DNA of 64,000 nt. Origin: Alopecurus myosuroides (taxonomy: Eukaryota; Streptophyta; Magnoliopsida; Poales; Poaceae). Below are positions 10,571 through 23,115 of this stretch, piece by piece. Made by a program: the position numbers and the translations under genes. Under the pieces are notes generated by a model. The model saw only the letters and a program-made list of their open reading frames with translations. It was not told the origin of the DNA and ran no database searches. Each line of letters starts with the position of its first letter. The first letter of the stretch is position 1. The stretch lies in contig CM054057.1 in assembly GCA_028641055.1 (NCBI GenBank), positions 577,496,610-577,560,609 on the forward strand. Reading direction: 5' to 3'.

Positions 10571-13500
10571 CGGATCTATGCGTAGATGTTTTGTACGGGT
10601 AGAACACATAGTGTATGTGGGCGTTGATGATCATGTTATTACCTCCTTGATTATTTTATGATCTTAGTGGCATAGTGGGATGAAGCGGCCCGGACTAACC
10701 TTACATGTCCACGTACATGAGACTTGTTCCACAACTGACATGCAACTTGTATTGCATAAGTGGCTTGCGGGTGTCTGTTTCTCCTACTATATTAAGATCT
10801 AATCTATGAAGGGTTGTTAAAAATGTGTTTATCAACGTTGTGGTTGATGTTCGTAGGTATGAACGGTTCTATCCTCGAAAGCCCTAAGCCATGTAAAATA
10901 TGCAAAAATAAATTAGAAGCGTCTAACTAGTTTTTGCTGGGCATGTGATGTGATATGGTCAATATTACAAATTTGATTATGAGATGATCTATTTTGTAAA
11001 TTATTGATATACCGTAAGGTATCCATATGGTTGTCTTCTTATTGATGGACAAACAAGTTTGGGGTACCATGGTACTTGGTACCACGCCGGTGGAATGATT
11101 GAGATCATACCATAATGCACATGATGGAGATCAAGTGCAAGAAGGACCATATCATATCACGTTATCCTTTCATGTGATGTCTGTGATGTTGATCCTTTTT
11201 TATGCATCTTGTTTTGCTTAGATAACGTTGGTAGCATTATAAGATGATCCCTCTCACTTAATATCAAGATAATAATGTGTTCTTCCTTAAGTATGCACCG
11301 TTAAGAAAGTTCGTCGTTTCGAGACACCACGTGATGATCGGGTGTGATAGACTCAACGTTCGCATAACGGGTGTTTTCAAGCCTAGCATGTACAGACATG
11401 GCCTTGAAACACACGCAATACTACGGTTCTACTTGGCGAGCCTAGCATGTACAGACATGGCCTCGAACACGTAACCGAAAGGTAAAGCATGAGTCATATG
11501 GATGATATGATGAACAGTCGATGTTCGCCTTTGAAGCTACATCATCTCACGTGATGATCGGTTTTGTTGTAGTGAATTTGGTTCGTGTAATCACTAAAGA
11601 CGACTAAGAGGGATGTTGTTTTTGAGTGGGAGTTCATGACTTAATTTGAATTAACTTGAACTTATTTATCATGAACAACAAATCAAAGTGAATTTGCACA
11701 ACTTGTAGTAGTCATTGGCATCCTCATAACTATCTTACACTTAGATTGTTAATTGAGATATAACTGTTATGATCTGGTAAATACCATTTAAGATTGGTAC
11801 CGTATTAGTGAAATTTAAAATTGAGTCCTATTGTAAATTTTTGGTATTTCCTACCTAGCTCCATGTGGTTAATGATTGATTAATCTAGAGAGCAAATAAT
11901 TCCTACTTAGAATCCAGAGTCATGGTTGCTTCCGTATTACTTAGAATGTTTTGTTGATCAAGGTGATTTAGGGACTGAAAAGAGTTGTTTTCAGAAACAA
12001 TCAAGTGAAAGATATATTGATATCTAAAACTTATTTGTGGCAACATGACTGAGTATAATTTAGCGTGACAATGTTTGCTTATATTATCTGAATATATGCA
12101 ATGATTGAAGACGCTAGGCGTTTGAATATTCCAAGAAATTGGATACTGAAAATTATCCTCTAAATTCCTTCCTTCGAGCTATAATAGCTTAATCATAAAA
12201 TTGTTATGATGGGATGGATTAGAAGTATGGGTAAAGTAGTTTACCTTACTTGGAAAATGCTAAGAGTGGAATCTAGAAGAATGCTATAATATGGTGATAT
12301 TAGTAGAACAATCAAACTCAAAGTATGACTCAATGGGTGATAGTATATGACTAACACGCCAAAGAAAATGAGCTAGTAAGACTAGCATTGTTTGATGTTG
12401 AATGATTCTTCTATAAAGGAAAGGGAATATTGAAAATAGAATTACAAATAGATATATGGCAGAAAAGAAGATAACTGGAAAAGTCCAGCTCAGGAGTATA
12501 TACTTGATATACAAGATATAGATGTATTACTAGTTAACAAAGTATTTTTGGTATTTTGATACCACATTGGTTGGTATGAGTTGTCATACAAAGCAACGCA
12601 ATGAAAGAAATACAAGGGCCTAAAAGGAACTAGTAATAGATGTGGAATCGATTATGACAAGAACATAAATAAAGTGTTATTGTGTTCATTGTCGTATCGA
12701 ACCAACCAGTCAAGATTTATTTGAAGAAATTAATAATTTTTTATTTTGTTCTAGTCTTTTGTGAGAACAAATGATATTGTTCAAACTATGATCATATTCC
12801 ATAATTGATGGATATGTTAATATAAATCATGTTGGTAAAGTAAACATCTATAAGACTAAATGCTAAACGTTGCAAGACGTTGAAGAGTTTCACTTAAATT
12901 GTGACACCACCATTTTAGTTCATATCGGAAAGGAAAACATGAAGGAACTCCATATTGATGGACTTCCGGAGTCATTTTATTGACGCTTGTGAGACCTCTT
13001 CCAAAAGATGACTAGAATTCCGTTCTTAGGCCAAAGTAGAATGGACGACTAATTTAGTGGAGATTATACATATTGATGTATATAGTCCATTATGTGTAGT
13101 CATGTATGGTGGATTAATTTTTCCTTCATAAAATTCTGTCGATGATTTAAGTAGATATGTGAGTATATCTATTTAAAGGGAACAGAGTTTGACATTTTGA
13201 ATTGGTTCAAAAGGTTGTTAATATGAAGTTAAAATCAATGTAACAAGATAATCAAGTATTTATGATTGGATCATAAAGGATAAAGTTTGAGTTACAAGTT
13301 TAGCAAACATCTGAGAAGTTGCAAAATTGTTCTACAACTTATACTTCTCGAATACCCCACATTAGATTGGAGTATTCAAAATACAAAATCAAACCCTGTT
13401 TGACATGGTAAGATTAATAAAATTGCCATTATATGTTTGTAGTTTATACATTAAGGACAACCGCTTTTACACTAAAAAGAGCACCATCATGATCCGTTGA

Positions 13501-15551
13501 AATTGACAACATATAAGATATGGTTTGGGTAATGACCTGAATTGTCATTTTTCTTAAGTTTTGGTATGCATAGCATGTGTAAAATGTTTACAACCAAAAT
13601 AGGATAAATATATGTTTATAAGGTTATCCCAAATAAAACATTGGGTATTTATCCTATCACCAAACCAAAAGACAAATGTTGTTTGTCAGAAAGGGTTGAT
13701 TTCTCGAGAAAGTAGTTCTTGCGAAACAAGTGAGTGGGAGCACGGTACAAACTCAACAAGATTACAGAATCTCCGTTATCATGTCAAGAGTAGCGCAGCA
13801 CTGGAAGTTGTTCCGGGGTTTACTATTTTGACTAAGTAGAAGACACTACAAATGTTGTAGATACTTCAAATGAGTTTGCGAACTGTACCAGAAAAGTCCA
13901 AAAACTTTGTACTTTGAACAACTTGTGGTTTAAGTATAAAGTGTTGTTTTGACAACAAAGGACCTGGACCTTATAAAGGAAGCAAATGATGGGCACTGAC
14001 TTCGAAAATTGACTATGAGTCATTATATCCGCCATAGTATCCTTGTATGAATATCAAGTATGTGACTTGGTAGTCCTTTCAATAGGAATGATGCCTAACG
14101 ATAGCAAAAGGGTCTATATAGCGACAAAGACATGGATACTTATCGAAAAGTTGTTTTCGACGAAGTTCAAAGAGTTCACTACTACAAGATTTTGATCTTC
14201 CGTAGTGATGCTTAGTCTTTGCAGATAGTTCTAGCAAAGTTACATATTATGATATGGATGTTGAATAACAAAACCAATTCTCCTCTCGAGGAAGTTTGTT
14301 CAAGGATGTGTACTTGACACAGTCTGAGAGTTTTGTAAAATTCAAAAGGTTGCTAGAAAGGCATGCGCACTTCAATGGTTGAAGAGATAACGAAGTTGAA
14401 ATCTTTACCTTAATGAAGTTATCAAAAGAGTTTGATTCCATCATGAATGATAAAGATGCTTGTAGAGTTACAAGAAATTAAGTGGGAGCGTTATGACATA
14501 TTTCCAATACTTTATGTAGATGACATATGGTTGATTGGAAAATATGTATTTTAAATTAACACGGTTAAGATTTCATATTGATGAAAGGCTTAGAAGATAT
14601 TGGGCATCAATATCTATAAAAGATGGATTGAAGCGCCTGATATGATTGAAGCCAAATTACATAGATGAAATATTGAAGTAAGTCAATATAAAATTGATAA
14701 GAAGGAGTTCTTGTCACATGGAAAATAATTGAGCAAGATTCATGTGTTTTGACACATGATGAGCATCATTGAAATTGAGATTTCTAAGTCATGTTTCCAT
14801 GCTATGTACACAACCAGATGAGTCCTATGCTATAAAATGTTATAGTAGGATAATTCATATGATGATTAGACAACAGTGGGAGAGATCCTTGTGTCATTTT
14901 AGAAATGCTAAGGATATGTTTTCCTATATAGTAATGACAAAATAATAGTTGTAATATGTTACACTAATAGTCTTGTCATTTATTCAAGTAATTTTATCTC
15001 AATTAAAATATGTGATGAAGGGTAGCACAATAGGATGGAAGAAAGTTCCATGCTGGATTTGAAAGAGTTTCAAAATTAAAATATTGTGACAGATACTACA
15101 ACAAAGGCTAAAGTATATCGTTGTGTTGACAACTAATTATAAGCGTATTTGTGTCAAGGAGTTCTTTATTGAACTTGGTGAATTTCCAAGAATGCTGAAA
15201 CTATGAAGCTACATTTTCACAATGTTAGTAACATCAGTTTAAGCTGAGGAATTAAGGTATCACCAGAACTTGGTGAGTTTCCAAGAATGCTAACACTATG
15301 AAGCTACATTTTCACAATGTTAGTGACATCAGTTTAAGCTGAGGAATTAAGTTTTCACGAATTGACTATATATATACAAAGCCATCTCTTTAGAGAATGA
15401 GTGATGCGTGTAGACGCAAAGAACATGCAAATACAATAGGACCTGAACAGTTCAGATCTTTTTGATGATGTTTACCGCATGCGAAGCATGGTAATAACAC
15501 TGGTACGCCATATGTGTTAAAGTGCTTACAGACTAGATTATTGACTCTAGT
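10571..15551 (+). pseudogene. Degraded Copia leader and gag-pol
   Basis: About 5 kb with no long ORF. The first 1.2 kb is the conserved untranslated leader, including a GCCTAGCATGTACAGACATG segment repeated at 11381 and 11440. Pol traces remain. At about 13000-13090 there is a pre-integrase/integrase-start region. At about 13330-13410 there are remnants of the integrase core ending. At 14510-14524 the Copia RT catalytic motif LYVDD is still readable, with stops and indels on both sides. No frame can be followed for more than about 60 residues. The decay is far greater than in the LTRs. Confidence 0.8.
15171..15351 (+). repeat. Tandem duplication in Copia 3' interior
   Basis: Two copies of a segment of about 86 bp starting GAACTTGGTGA begin at 15171 and 15266 (95-bp spacing) and differ at only a few positions. 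It lies in the former RNase H/3' untranslated region. Confidence 0.85.
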
Positions 15552-15564
15552 GCAAGTGGGAGAC
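15552..15564 (+). promoter_or_regulatory. Copia polypurine tract
   Basis: GCAAGTGGGAGAC directly precedes the 3' LTR start at 15565. This is the form of tract usual for the Angela group. Confidence 0.8.
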
Positions 15565-17230
15565 TGAAGGGAATATGCCCGAGAGGCAATAATAAAATGG
15601 TTATTATCTTATTCCTTGTTTATGATGAATGTTTATTTCTCATGCTAGAATTGTATTAACCGGAAACGTTGATACATGTGTGCTTAATAAACAAACAATG
15701 GTTCCTAGTAAAGCCTCTCTTTTAACTAGCTCGTTGATTAATAGATGATCAAGGTTTCCTGATCATGAACATTGGATGTTATTAATAACGGGTCATGTCA
15801 TTAGAAGAATGATGTGATGAACATATACCCAAAGATAATATAGCAATGCGATCAAGTCATTTAGTTTACATTGTTATATCAAACATACGAAGTAACTTAT
15901 TCCTTAGACCATGAGATCATGTCAATCACTGATACCGGAAGAGTGCTTTGATGGCATCAAACGTCACACCGTAACAGGGTGACTATAAAGGTGTCGTTAA
16001 GTATTCGTAAAGTATTAGTTGAGGATCATGGATCAAGAGTGGGATTTGTCCATCCAAATGACGGAGAGATATACTCTGGGCCCTCTCGGTGATATCACAT
16101 CGAAACCGCTTGCAAGCACGTGATATGATCACAAAGGATGTTATATCACGGGAACGAGAAAAGAGTACTTGTCGGTAACGAGATTGAACAAGGTATGGTT
16201 GATACCAATGATCGAATCTCGGACAAGTAAAATATCGCGAGACAAAGGGAATAGTTCACGGCGTTGTTGGTTCACACGATCACGAGAGTCATCGTTGAAT
16301 ATATAGGATCATCACGGATCTCCAGATCCCGCTGTTGATTATTGATCGGAGAGGAGTCTCGATCATGTCTATCTTATTCGCGAACCGTAGGGTGACACAC
16401 TTAAGGTTCGATGACGCATTTGAGAGGATACGGAATATCGGAGAAAAGTTTGGACAGCACCGAAATTGTTTCGGGGAATATTGAAATAGTCACCGAAATT
16501 GTTTCGAGTAATTTTGAAATAGTTCAAGGGGATTCTTATCAAATGGTTGTTAATAGATTTAACAACTAACTCAAGGGGTTATATGTTAATGTTTGTTAAT
16601 GGAATTAACAAATATTAAAATAAAAAATAAAATTGTTTTATTTATTTATTAAAGAAAACCCTTGGGATTTTGAGTGGGAATTCATGGAAGAATGAGTGGG
16701 TTGAGTGGAGACTCCACTCACATGATGAGGAGAGGTGGAGGCAGCCAAAAATTCGTGGCTGCCATCCCCTCCTATAAAAGGAGGGGTGAGAGCTCCCTCT
16801 CCCACTACACACACTTGTGTCATCTCTTCCTCCCTCCTGCCGCTGCTCCACCACTTGTTCGTGCGCTTGGCGAAGCCCTGAGCAATGTTTTTCTCCACCA
16901 CACCACGCCGTCGTGCTGCTGGAGTTCCGAGGGATCCTCTACTTCCGCGCCCCGCTGGAACGAGGGAACGGAGGTCGTCATCAACCGTACGTGTGACCGA
17001 TCACGGATGCACCGCCGGATTGCGGTGCCATCTTCTCGCTACCGGGATCGGTGTGAGTACGACTACGCCAACAACGAGATTTGATCTCGTACCACTTTGA
17101 ATCTTCGAGGTTATGTGTTCTCCTTAACCCTCTTGTTGCCCGTTGCACTTCGTCTCCTAGATTAGATCTTGGCCTTTCGGGTATCTCTCGCGTAGGAAAA
17201 TTTTTGTTTTCTATGCTACGTTCCCCTTCA
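15565..17230 (+). repeat. 3' LTR of Copia element
   Basis: A direct repeat of 8889-10557. By eye the two differ by about seven changes in 1.67 kb, nearly all one- or two-base length differences (for example GGGG/GGG, TTTT/TTTTT). It ends CCTTCA at 17230, followed by the target duplication AAGAC. Confidence 0.9.
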
Positions 17231-18082
17231 AAGACATCCATCATGTAACTTACCAAAGATGTAAGAATGCTTATATGGTGTGATAGGTAGGCTATAAATA
17301 GGGTTCACTATCAATGGTGTTCATATAGGATGACACCATAGTTGCAGTCATGTTAAACTGTATCTTTGCTGAAGAAGATACTTCAGAAGAAAATAGAATA
17401 GCTTTGTTTCTCTTGTCGATATCGCATGTACAAGAGGTTTTATAAAACTTTATTAGAAGAGAATTTTTTCTCTGCAAAACTTCTTGGAATCAATTTCCAG
17501 ATGTTTGCTTAGAGAAGAAAAATTTTCTCTGCAAAACTTCTTGTAAAAGAACTCCTGGCTTTTCATCATCGGTACCTCCATGGTACAAGGTTTTTCTTCT
17601 TTTCCGAACTTCCCGAGTTCAACACTCCTTTTGAAAACATCTTTTTGAAAACATTGACACAATGCTAGCTACATGGCCATTCAACTGTCCATATCCGAGG
17701 ACGCGGCTTCTTCGAAAAAGTTGTACTCTGCAGAGGTGTACACATCCACCAGATTCAGTACACCTGCCGTGAACAATCACGGACTGTAACAACAGTATGT
17801 GAACATTAGATCACTGATCATAACTTTCCACTATGTTCCAGCTAGAATGCGTCTATCTCTCAGTTGAGTTCATTCTCCCCGGCAATCAAGTCCCACTCTG
17901 CCGAGACGGGAGCTTCAACGAATGCGTCCGGAGGGAAACTTAATCCCACACTTTATATGTCTCAACATTGGGAGTTTTGAGGACATTCGGTTCGAGGGAT
18001 TCCGTCCCTTATAGCGTTTGAGATAGAACACACACTAACAAGGACAAACTTCCAGTTAAGCCCCGTGCCCATGTTGGGGTAG

Positions 18083-18536
18083 TGATGAGGGGATAGTAAC
18101 TCGGTATGCCAACCCCAGGTGTAATCCGGCCCAAACGGCGTATGGACCAAATCCGGCTAAGGACGCAGAAGCTTCTGGAAGGCCCAGGGCTTGTAAGGAT
18201 CGTAACCCGGATTGTGGGTTACGATAAGGAAAGCTAGGATACGTATGTAGAGTTCGAGTAGGACTCAAGGAGCGCTTTGTATGGCAAGCCAAAGGGGGTA
18301 TGAGTACTATATAAACCAACCCCTAGGCTTCGCCTGAGAGAGATTCAAGTCATAACTGTAACACCTATTATCGAGTATCCAGTATAATCATATCGAGATC
18401 CGGCGAGTTGTGTTCCGGCTCTTAGATTGCTTTTCGCCATGTCTTCCTTCAAGCTAAACCCTCTCCCAAACACCTGTGTCGACTTGCCCCTAGATCAGTT
18501 ACCCCCGGTAACATCTGCCGTGATTATCCCACGACA
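18083..18536 (+). repeat. Tat1 5' LTR
   Basis: It opens TGATGAGGGG and closes CCCACGACA. A TATA box (TATATAAA) is at 18308-18315. The gag reading frame starts inside this LTR at the ATG at 18439 and stays open through the PBS. Confidence 0.93.
18308..18315 (+). promoter_or_regulatory. TATA box of Tat1 5' LTR
   Basis: TATATAAA lies about 130 bp before the in-LTR ATG at 18439, leaving room for a transcription start near 18340. The same box is in the 3' LTR at about 27730. Confidence 0.7.
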
Positions 18537-20100
18537 GTTGGCGCCCACCGTGGGGCCTGCGTCCAAAGGTGTTTACATCACGGGAGAAGCTCGGAAGAAC
18601 ATGAGGAACCTCGTCGTCGGAGAAATCTACGTCAACAACCAAGGAGAGAAGATGGTAGACGATTCTGGCTGGGGGCCAGAGTCGGATCACCTCGAAACCG
18701 GATCCGTCGTGACAGTCGGCCGCATCAACGTCTTCATCGGTATGGTATGTGCTTCCAATTCAAGCCGTGATAATCTTGAATCTGATTCTGTGTCAGGGGA
18801 GGACACGCGTGTTCAATCGGAAAAAGAAGAATCGATCGGAACAACGGGTCCGACAGAGAGGGAGGAAGGTGCCGAGTCTATACGGGATTTATCGGAGGAC
18901 CGATACGAGAAGGAAAATAGCGAAGAGGAAGAACGGTACGAATCTACGCCAAGCATTATGCGCCGGGTTGCAGTTTATGCGGCCCCCGCAATCAATACCA
19001 ATCAAGGAAACGCAGCCGCGGCGCCAGTCGGGGCGGCGCAGGTGCTGGCTCAGCAACAAGGTACGGCTGGCCCGATCTTGGCCCAGGTCGATGGAGAATC
19101 GGCATCAGTCACCAGTCGCCCAGCGGAGGAGGAGCGACACGCAAATATGTTTGGGTTCCAAGCAAACCGGACACCGGGGGCGGGCCCCTCGAATCCGCGT
19201 CACCCAGCTCTGTTTGATAATAATTTGATCTTGGATCCCACAGTCCTAGCTACAGTTATCACCCCAGAAAACGCAGCAGAGCGTGTAAGAGATCTGGACG
19301 TGGCTCGTCGTGCATTGGAGCAGCAAAGAAGGCAGGTAGAAGCAGAAAAGCAGGGGATGGCAGCGCGGCAGCGGGAACTGGATGACCTAGAGACCCGGCT
19401 TCGGGAGGAAACGACGAGGATTCACCAAAGGCACCGAACTATGTTACCGGCAACAGGAGGGGTTATCAACCCGACTGCCCTGGTGTTCACGCCTCAAGAT
19501 CAGCCAATCCCACCGGCGAACCAAGGGACCATACCGCAACCAGCAACGGGAGTGCAGCCGGTAAACGCGCCAGCCGGGTTACCCTTGCCTCGGACGGGGG
19601 GCGACAGCCGGCAACACCATGCCGCCTCCACCATCGCGATTCCGTACCCCAGCAGGTCACTACAACAACCCCATGGACAACGTGTATGCAGCAACACTCG
19701 CATTAAACCAGATTCCTGTAAGAGACTCGCCGCACGCAGAAGAAACCCCGCGAGCGATAGATCTGCTGCACACCGCGGTAGCACAGCAAGTCAATTATCC
19801 AGATCACAGAAGTGGGATGCATGGGACGCCATACGTGAGTCAACAACAGGGCAACGTCCAAACAAACGCGGCACGACGAAGGGAAGAGCAACAGCAGATG
19901 CCACCCCCACCGCGCGTCCAGACAGTACCGGCAGTATCAGCAGCACAGGCAGTAGTGGACAGCTCCAGGGCCAGAAGAGCCGGGGCCGGGTCTGCAGCAC
20001 ACGATCCACCGGTGGCTCCTCACCCCGTGGCACCCCCGGCCGGGTCACGCATTTCCCGGGCGAGACCAGCCCACCCTTGCGGGACCCAAGTGTCTCTCGG
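18439..20100 (+). pseudogene. gag: Tat1 gag, N-terminal and linker part (frameshifted)
   Basis: Translation from ATG 18439 passes through the LTR end and PBS. The part up to about 19600 is acidic, then A/Q/P-rich, and has a coiled-coil stretch (about 19270-19440, rich in E, R and Q). After about 19610 the protein-like frame continues in another frame (19619-20104), while the original frame turns into S/R-rich sequence typical of an off-frame reading. At least one more frame change is needed near 20060-20100 to enter the capsid domain. The gene is therefore broken unless these are assembly errors. Confidence 0.7.
18539..18555 (+). promoter_or_regulatory. Tat1 primer binding site
   Basis: TGGCGCCCACCGTGGGG begins two bases after the LTR end. 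The same sequence lies next to the 5' LTR of Tat2 (49393-49409, reverse). It has the TGG start expected of a tRNA 3'-end complement. It is not the iMet type, and I do not assign the tRNA. Confidence 0.75.
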
Positions 20101-20153
20101 ATGATATCAGAGCGGAACCTTACCCGGAAAAGTTCAAAGAACCGGGGAAAGTA

Positions 20154-21191
20154 GTGAATTACGAGCCAACGATGGATCCGGAAACGTGGTTAAGCAGCTA
20201 CGAGATGGCAATGTCAATTCGCAACGCATCCGAGAATCTCCAAGCCAAGTTCATGTACTTAATGATGTCAGAGGGAGCAGCAAAGTTATGGTTCACCAAT
20301 TTACCGGAAAAATCGATCAAGTCGTGGGAGGAGCTAAAAACCGCATTTATCAAGCACTTCCATGGGACCTGTAGGAAGTTATTTACTATTGATGACTTAG
20401 AAAGGTGCGTCCAGAAGAAAGGAGAGTCAGCACGAAGCTGGGTACGCCGGGTTATGGAGATACTCCACTCATCTACAGATATCCAACCAAAGGACGCACT
20501 ACAAGCTATGGCGAAAACATGTAAGTATGTTCCTTTAGTACAAAAGCTAACCCGCATGAAATCCAGCAGAAATGCAGCGGAGGTTACGATGGGAGAGTTA
20601 ATGGATGCATGCAACAAACACGCTGCAACGGATACTACAGAAGAGGAAGTTGATGACAAGAAGGCAAAAGCAAACGCAAGTAGCAGTGGGAAGACCGGCA
20701 ATGGATCGGCACCAAACAACAATGGAAATAGCCAGAACAAGCGCCCGTTTGAGGGGAGTTCCGAGTTTGTGGCCAATACAGAGGCCGGGTCTTCGAGACC
20801 TAGATCCGAAGGGAATTTTAATACCGGAAATCACAATGGGGGACACTACCAAGTACCCCCAAGACCAAGCAACAGTTGGGACATATTTAGGATGGCGTGC
20901 CCGAAGCATAGCAGGAATGGCAAGCCGGCCAATCATTCATTGGAGCAGTGTGCCGACTTACAAAGGTGGAAGAACGAGGAAGTGAACAGGGCCATGCGAG
21001 GTGCGGGCCGAGGAGGAGGTCCGGGTCTAGGTGGAAATTCGGGCAACGGGCCGCCCCCAGCCGGCAATCCGCCAGTTGAAATCAAGGTAACAATCAAGGG
21101 GGAGCGGGAGGATTTCAAGCTAACCCCAAACAGCTGGGTCAGTATCATGTGCACACTACTGGAGGTTCTAGCAAGGACAAGAAGATACTGA
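20154..21191 (+). pseudogene. gag: Tat1 gag, retrotransposon-gag (capsid) domain
   Basis: A 345-codon open frame (continuous upstream to about 20070). Residues about 1-160 match the retrotransposon gag fold: a TWLSSYEMAM start helix, an AAKLWFTNLP segment and a SWEELKTAFIKHFHG segment. This is followed by a K/N/G-rich spacer and a short segment with Cys and His (MACPKHSRNGKP, LEQCADL) where a knuckle-like region is expected. The end of the frame overlaps the protease frame (21149 onward) in a different phase, so Gag and Pol need a frame change here. Confidence 0.78.
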
Positions 21192-22071
21192 AACAAGCAG
21201 TTAATTCAGTCTCCTCCGCTGTTCCAAGATATTTGAGGTGGTCAGAGCAAGAGGTAACATGGAGCAGAAGAGATCACCCGGATAGGATTGATCACCCGGG
21301 AGTCCTGGCTTTGGTAGTGGCGCCACAGGTCAATGGTTACGAGCTGAAGAAAGTCTTGATGGATGGAGGGAGTAGTATCAATATCCTATACTGGGAAATT
21401 TTTTGCGCATGGGCTTAAAGGAATCACAGTTGCAAAAAAGTACAACAGTTTTTCACGGGATAGTGCCGGGTCATTCGGCATGCCCCGAAGGAAAAGTGGC
21501 ATTGGAGGTAGCTTTCGGGGAGTCAAAGGACAATTATCGAATCGAGTGGCTTACCTTTGAGGTAGTAAAGTTGCGCAGCCCTTATCATGCATTGTTTGGA
21601 AGGCCGGCTTATGCCAAGTTCATGGCAAGACCATGTTATGTGTACCTACAGCTGAAGATCCCGGGTCCTAAAAAGACCATCACCGTACACGGAAACCGAG
21701 ATATAGCAGCTGAGTGTGATGAAGGAGACGCGGCAATGGCCGAGCAAGCCTGTAGGAAGGAAGAGCTCAAACATTACCGTTCTCAGGTGGACCTAGAAGA
21801 GAGAGCAACGTCAAAAAAGCCAACTCCTGAGGGGGACAAAGCAAAAGTTAGGGCAGAACAAAACCCTAAGATGGTAGGCTTCATCGGGAACGATATTTTC
21901 AAAACTCTCAGTAGGGAAGAAGAAGACGTACCACCATCCGCAGCTGATCACGTGTCAAGGGCGATATACCCGGAATGGCTAGCAAATCCGGTACTCATTA
22001 CGAAAGGGCATAGCAAGTGGAGAATGTGTATCGGCCGTACCAACGCGAGGCCGATTCTCGAGAATAACTAA
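21149..22071 (+). pseudogene. Tat1 protease and pol stub
   Basis: Frame 21149-21418 carries the aspartic-protease motif VLMDGGSSINILYW (DGGSS active site). A one-base loss in a T run at about 21399 moves the reading to 21403-22071, which holds the rest of the protease-like region and the linker. The stub then jumps to a YPEWLANPVL...KWRMCIG segment, the entry of the RT domain, and stops at 22071. Compared with Tat2, about 90 codons before this point and everything from the RT palm through integrase are missing. Confidence 0.8.
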
Positions 22072-23115
22072 AGCAGTGTAATGGGCGGCAGTTTCATACG
22101 CACTCTTTTCCTATCCAGGGTACCTAAGGGGACTGGAAGGTTTTTAATGAGGCGGCCTGCTGATTCAAATAAGAAATTTTTATCAATAAAAGAAGATGGT
22201 TTCGAGTCTTATCATGATCCTTGCTTCAGTTACAAGTAAGTAACATTGTTATTATCAATACATCAATATCATCGAAATACATTACGTGAATATAGGTCTC
22301 CGGAGGGTTGATCTACTTCAATAAGTAATCACAAACCCGGAGACCCGGCCATGATGCCTATAAGTTATGGGGGCTGGTTACTCGTACAAACGGGTGCGGC
22401 TACAATCCTATAACTGGACGAAGGAGCCAATTTTCTTGATTATTCTTACTTAAGCTCGATGTGACTCGCACCAAAGTGGCATGATCTGTTCACTTACGAT
22501 TACAATCAAACTATGCAGCCCAATGGAGCGTGCTTGATTTTGTTTTTCGTATAGATGCAACGACATGGTATCCACGCGAAAGCCGGCTTATAGTACAAGG
22601 TAATCAAAAGGGTCATCTAAACCACAAGTCCATGCAGAGTATAAGGCTAACATAGCCGGAAACTCAACAAATATTAAGCATGACTTCAGTATTTATGAGA
22701 ACAGCTATTGGTCTTCAGCTTGGTAAACAGCAGTATGTCATCTGAGAAAGCCCACGCCCCCATAGCTCGTACTTTGGGTCATGGGGACTGGGGACTTCGA
22801 AACAGAAACAAACTATTTAACTACCAAGGTCCGTAAACCTTAGTTGCCGAGTATTGGGGACTTAAAGAAAAGCCCATCTATCAAAACCTACGATACTCGG
22901 TTAACCGAGTCTCAAAAGGAAATTGAAAGCAAGAGTTCGAAGTATCGAGAATAAGCTCATAAGTAACACAAGGATGGATATTATCAAAAGCCAGGGAAGG
23001 CAAAGAGTTATCATGAATTAACAAAGCATACAGTCATAGTATCAGCATCAATGGCGCACAGGCGCACTACAAAAATCATATCAGTATCGAGAAACGAAAA
23101 GCACAAGGTAGCATC
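22072..23115 (+). other. Tat1 non-coding spacer between pol stub and antisense gene
   Basis: About 1 kb matching the segment 44122-45154 of Tat2 in reverse orientation. It holds the converging 3' ends of the sense and antisense units. No ORF with protein-like content is seen. A conserved GGGGACTGG-containing segment near 22130 marks the point where pol was lost. Confidence 0.6.

Larger units (their letters stand above)
8889..17230 (+). mobile_element. Ty1/Copia element, BARE-1/Angela/Maximus-like, non-autonomous
   Basis: This is a complete insertion with 5-bp target duplications AAGAC at 8884-8888 and 17231-17235, LTRs of 1669 and 1666 bp, an iMet PBS and a polypurine tract. The LTR start TGAAGGGAATATGCCC and the leader with CACCACGTGATGATCGGGTG are features I associate with the Angela clade of grasses. 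The interior of about 5 kb is coding-derived but wrecked, while the LTRs differ only at a handful of positions, so the element moved recently using proteins from elsewhere. Confidence 0.9.

Noticed and set aside
17684..17770. Possible upstream acidic exon in the long-LTR family (frame with EYNFFEEAASSDMDS)
   Set aside because: It stays open in both orientations of the family, but I found no convincing acceptor/donor pair in the right phase. Not claimed as an exon.
19610..20154. C-terminal third of the 575-codon frame starting at 18427
   Set aside because: The reading becomes S/R/T-rich and unlike Gag, while another frame (19619-20104) is protein-like. It is an off-frame continuation after an indel.
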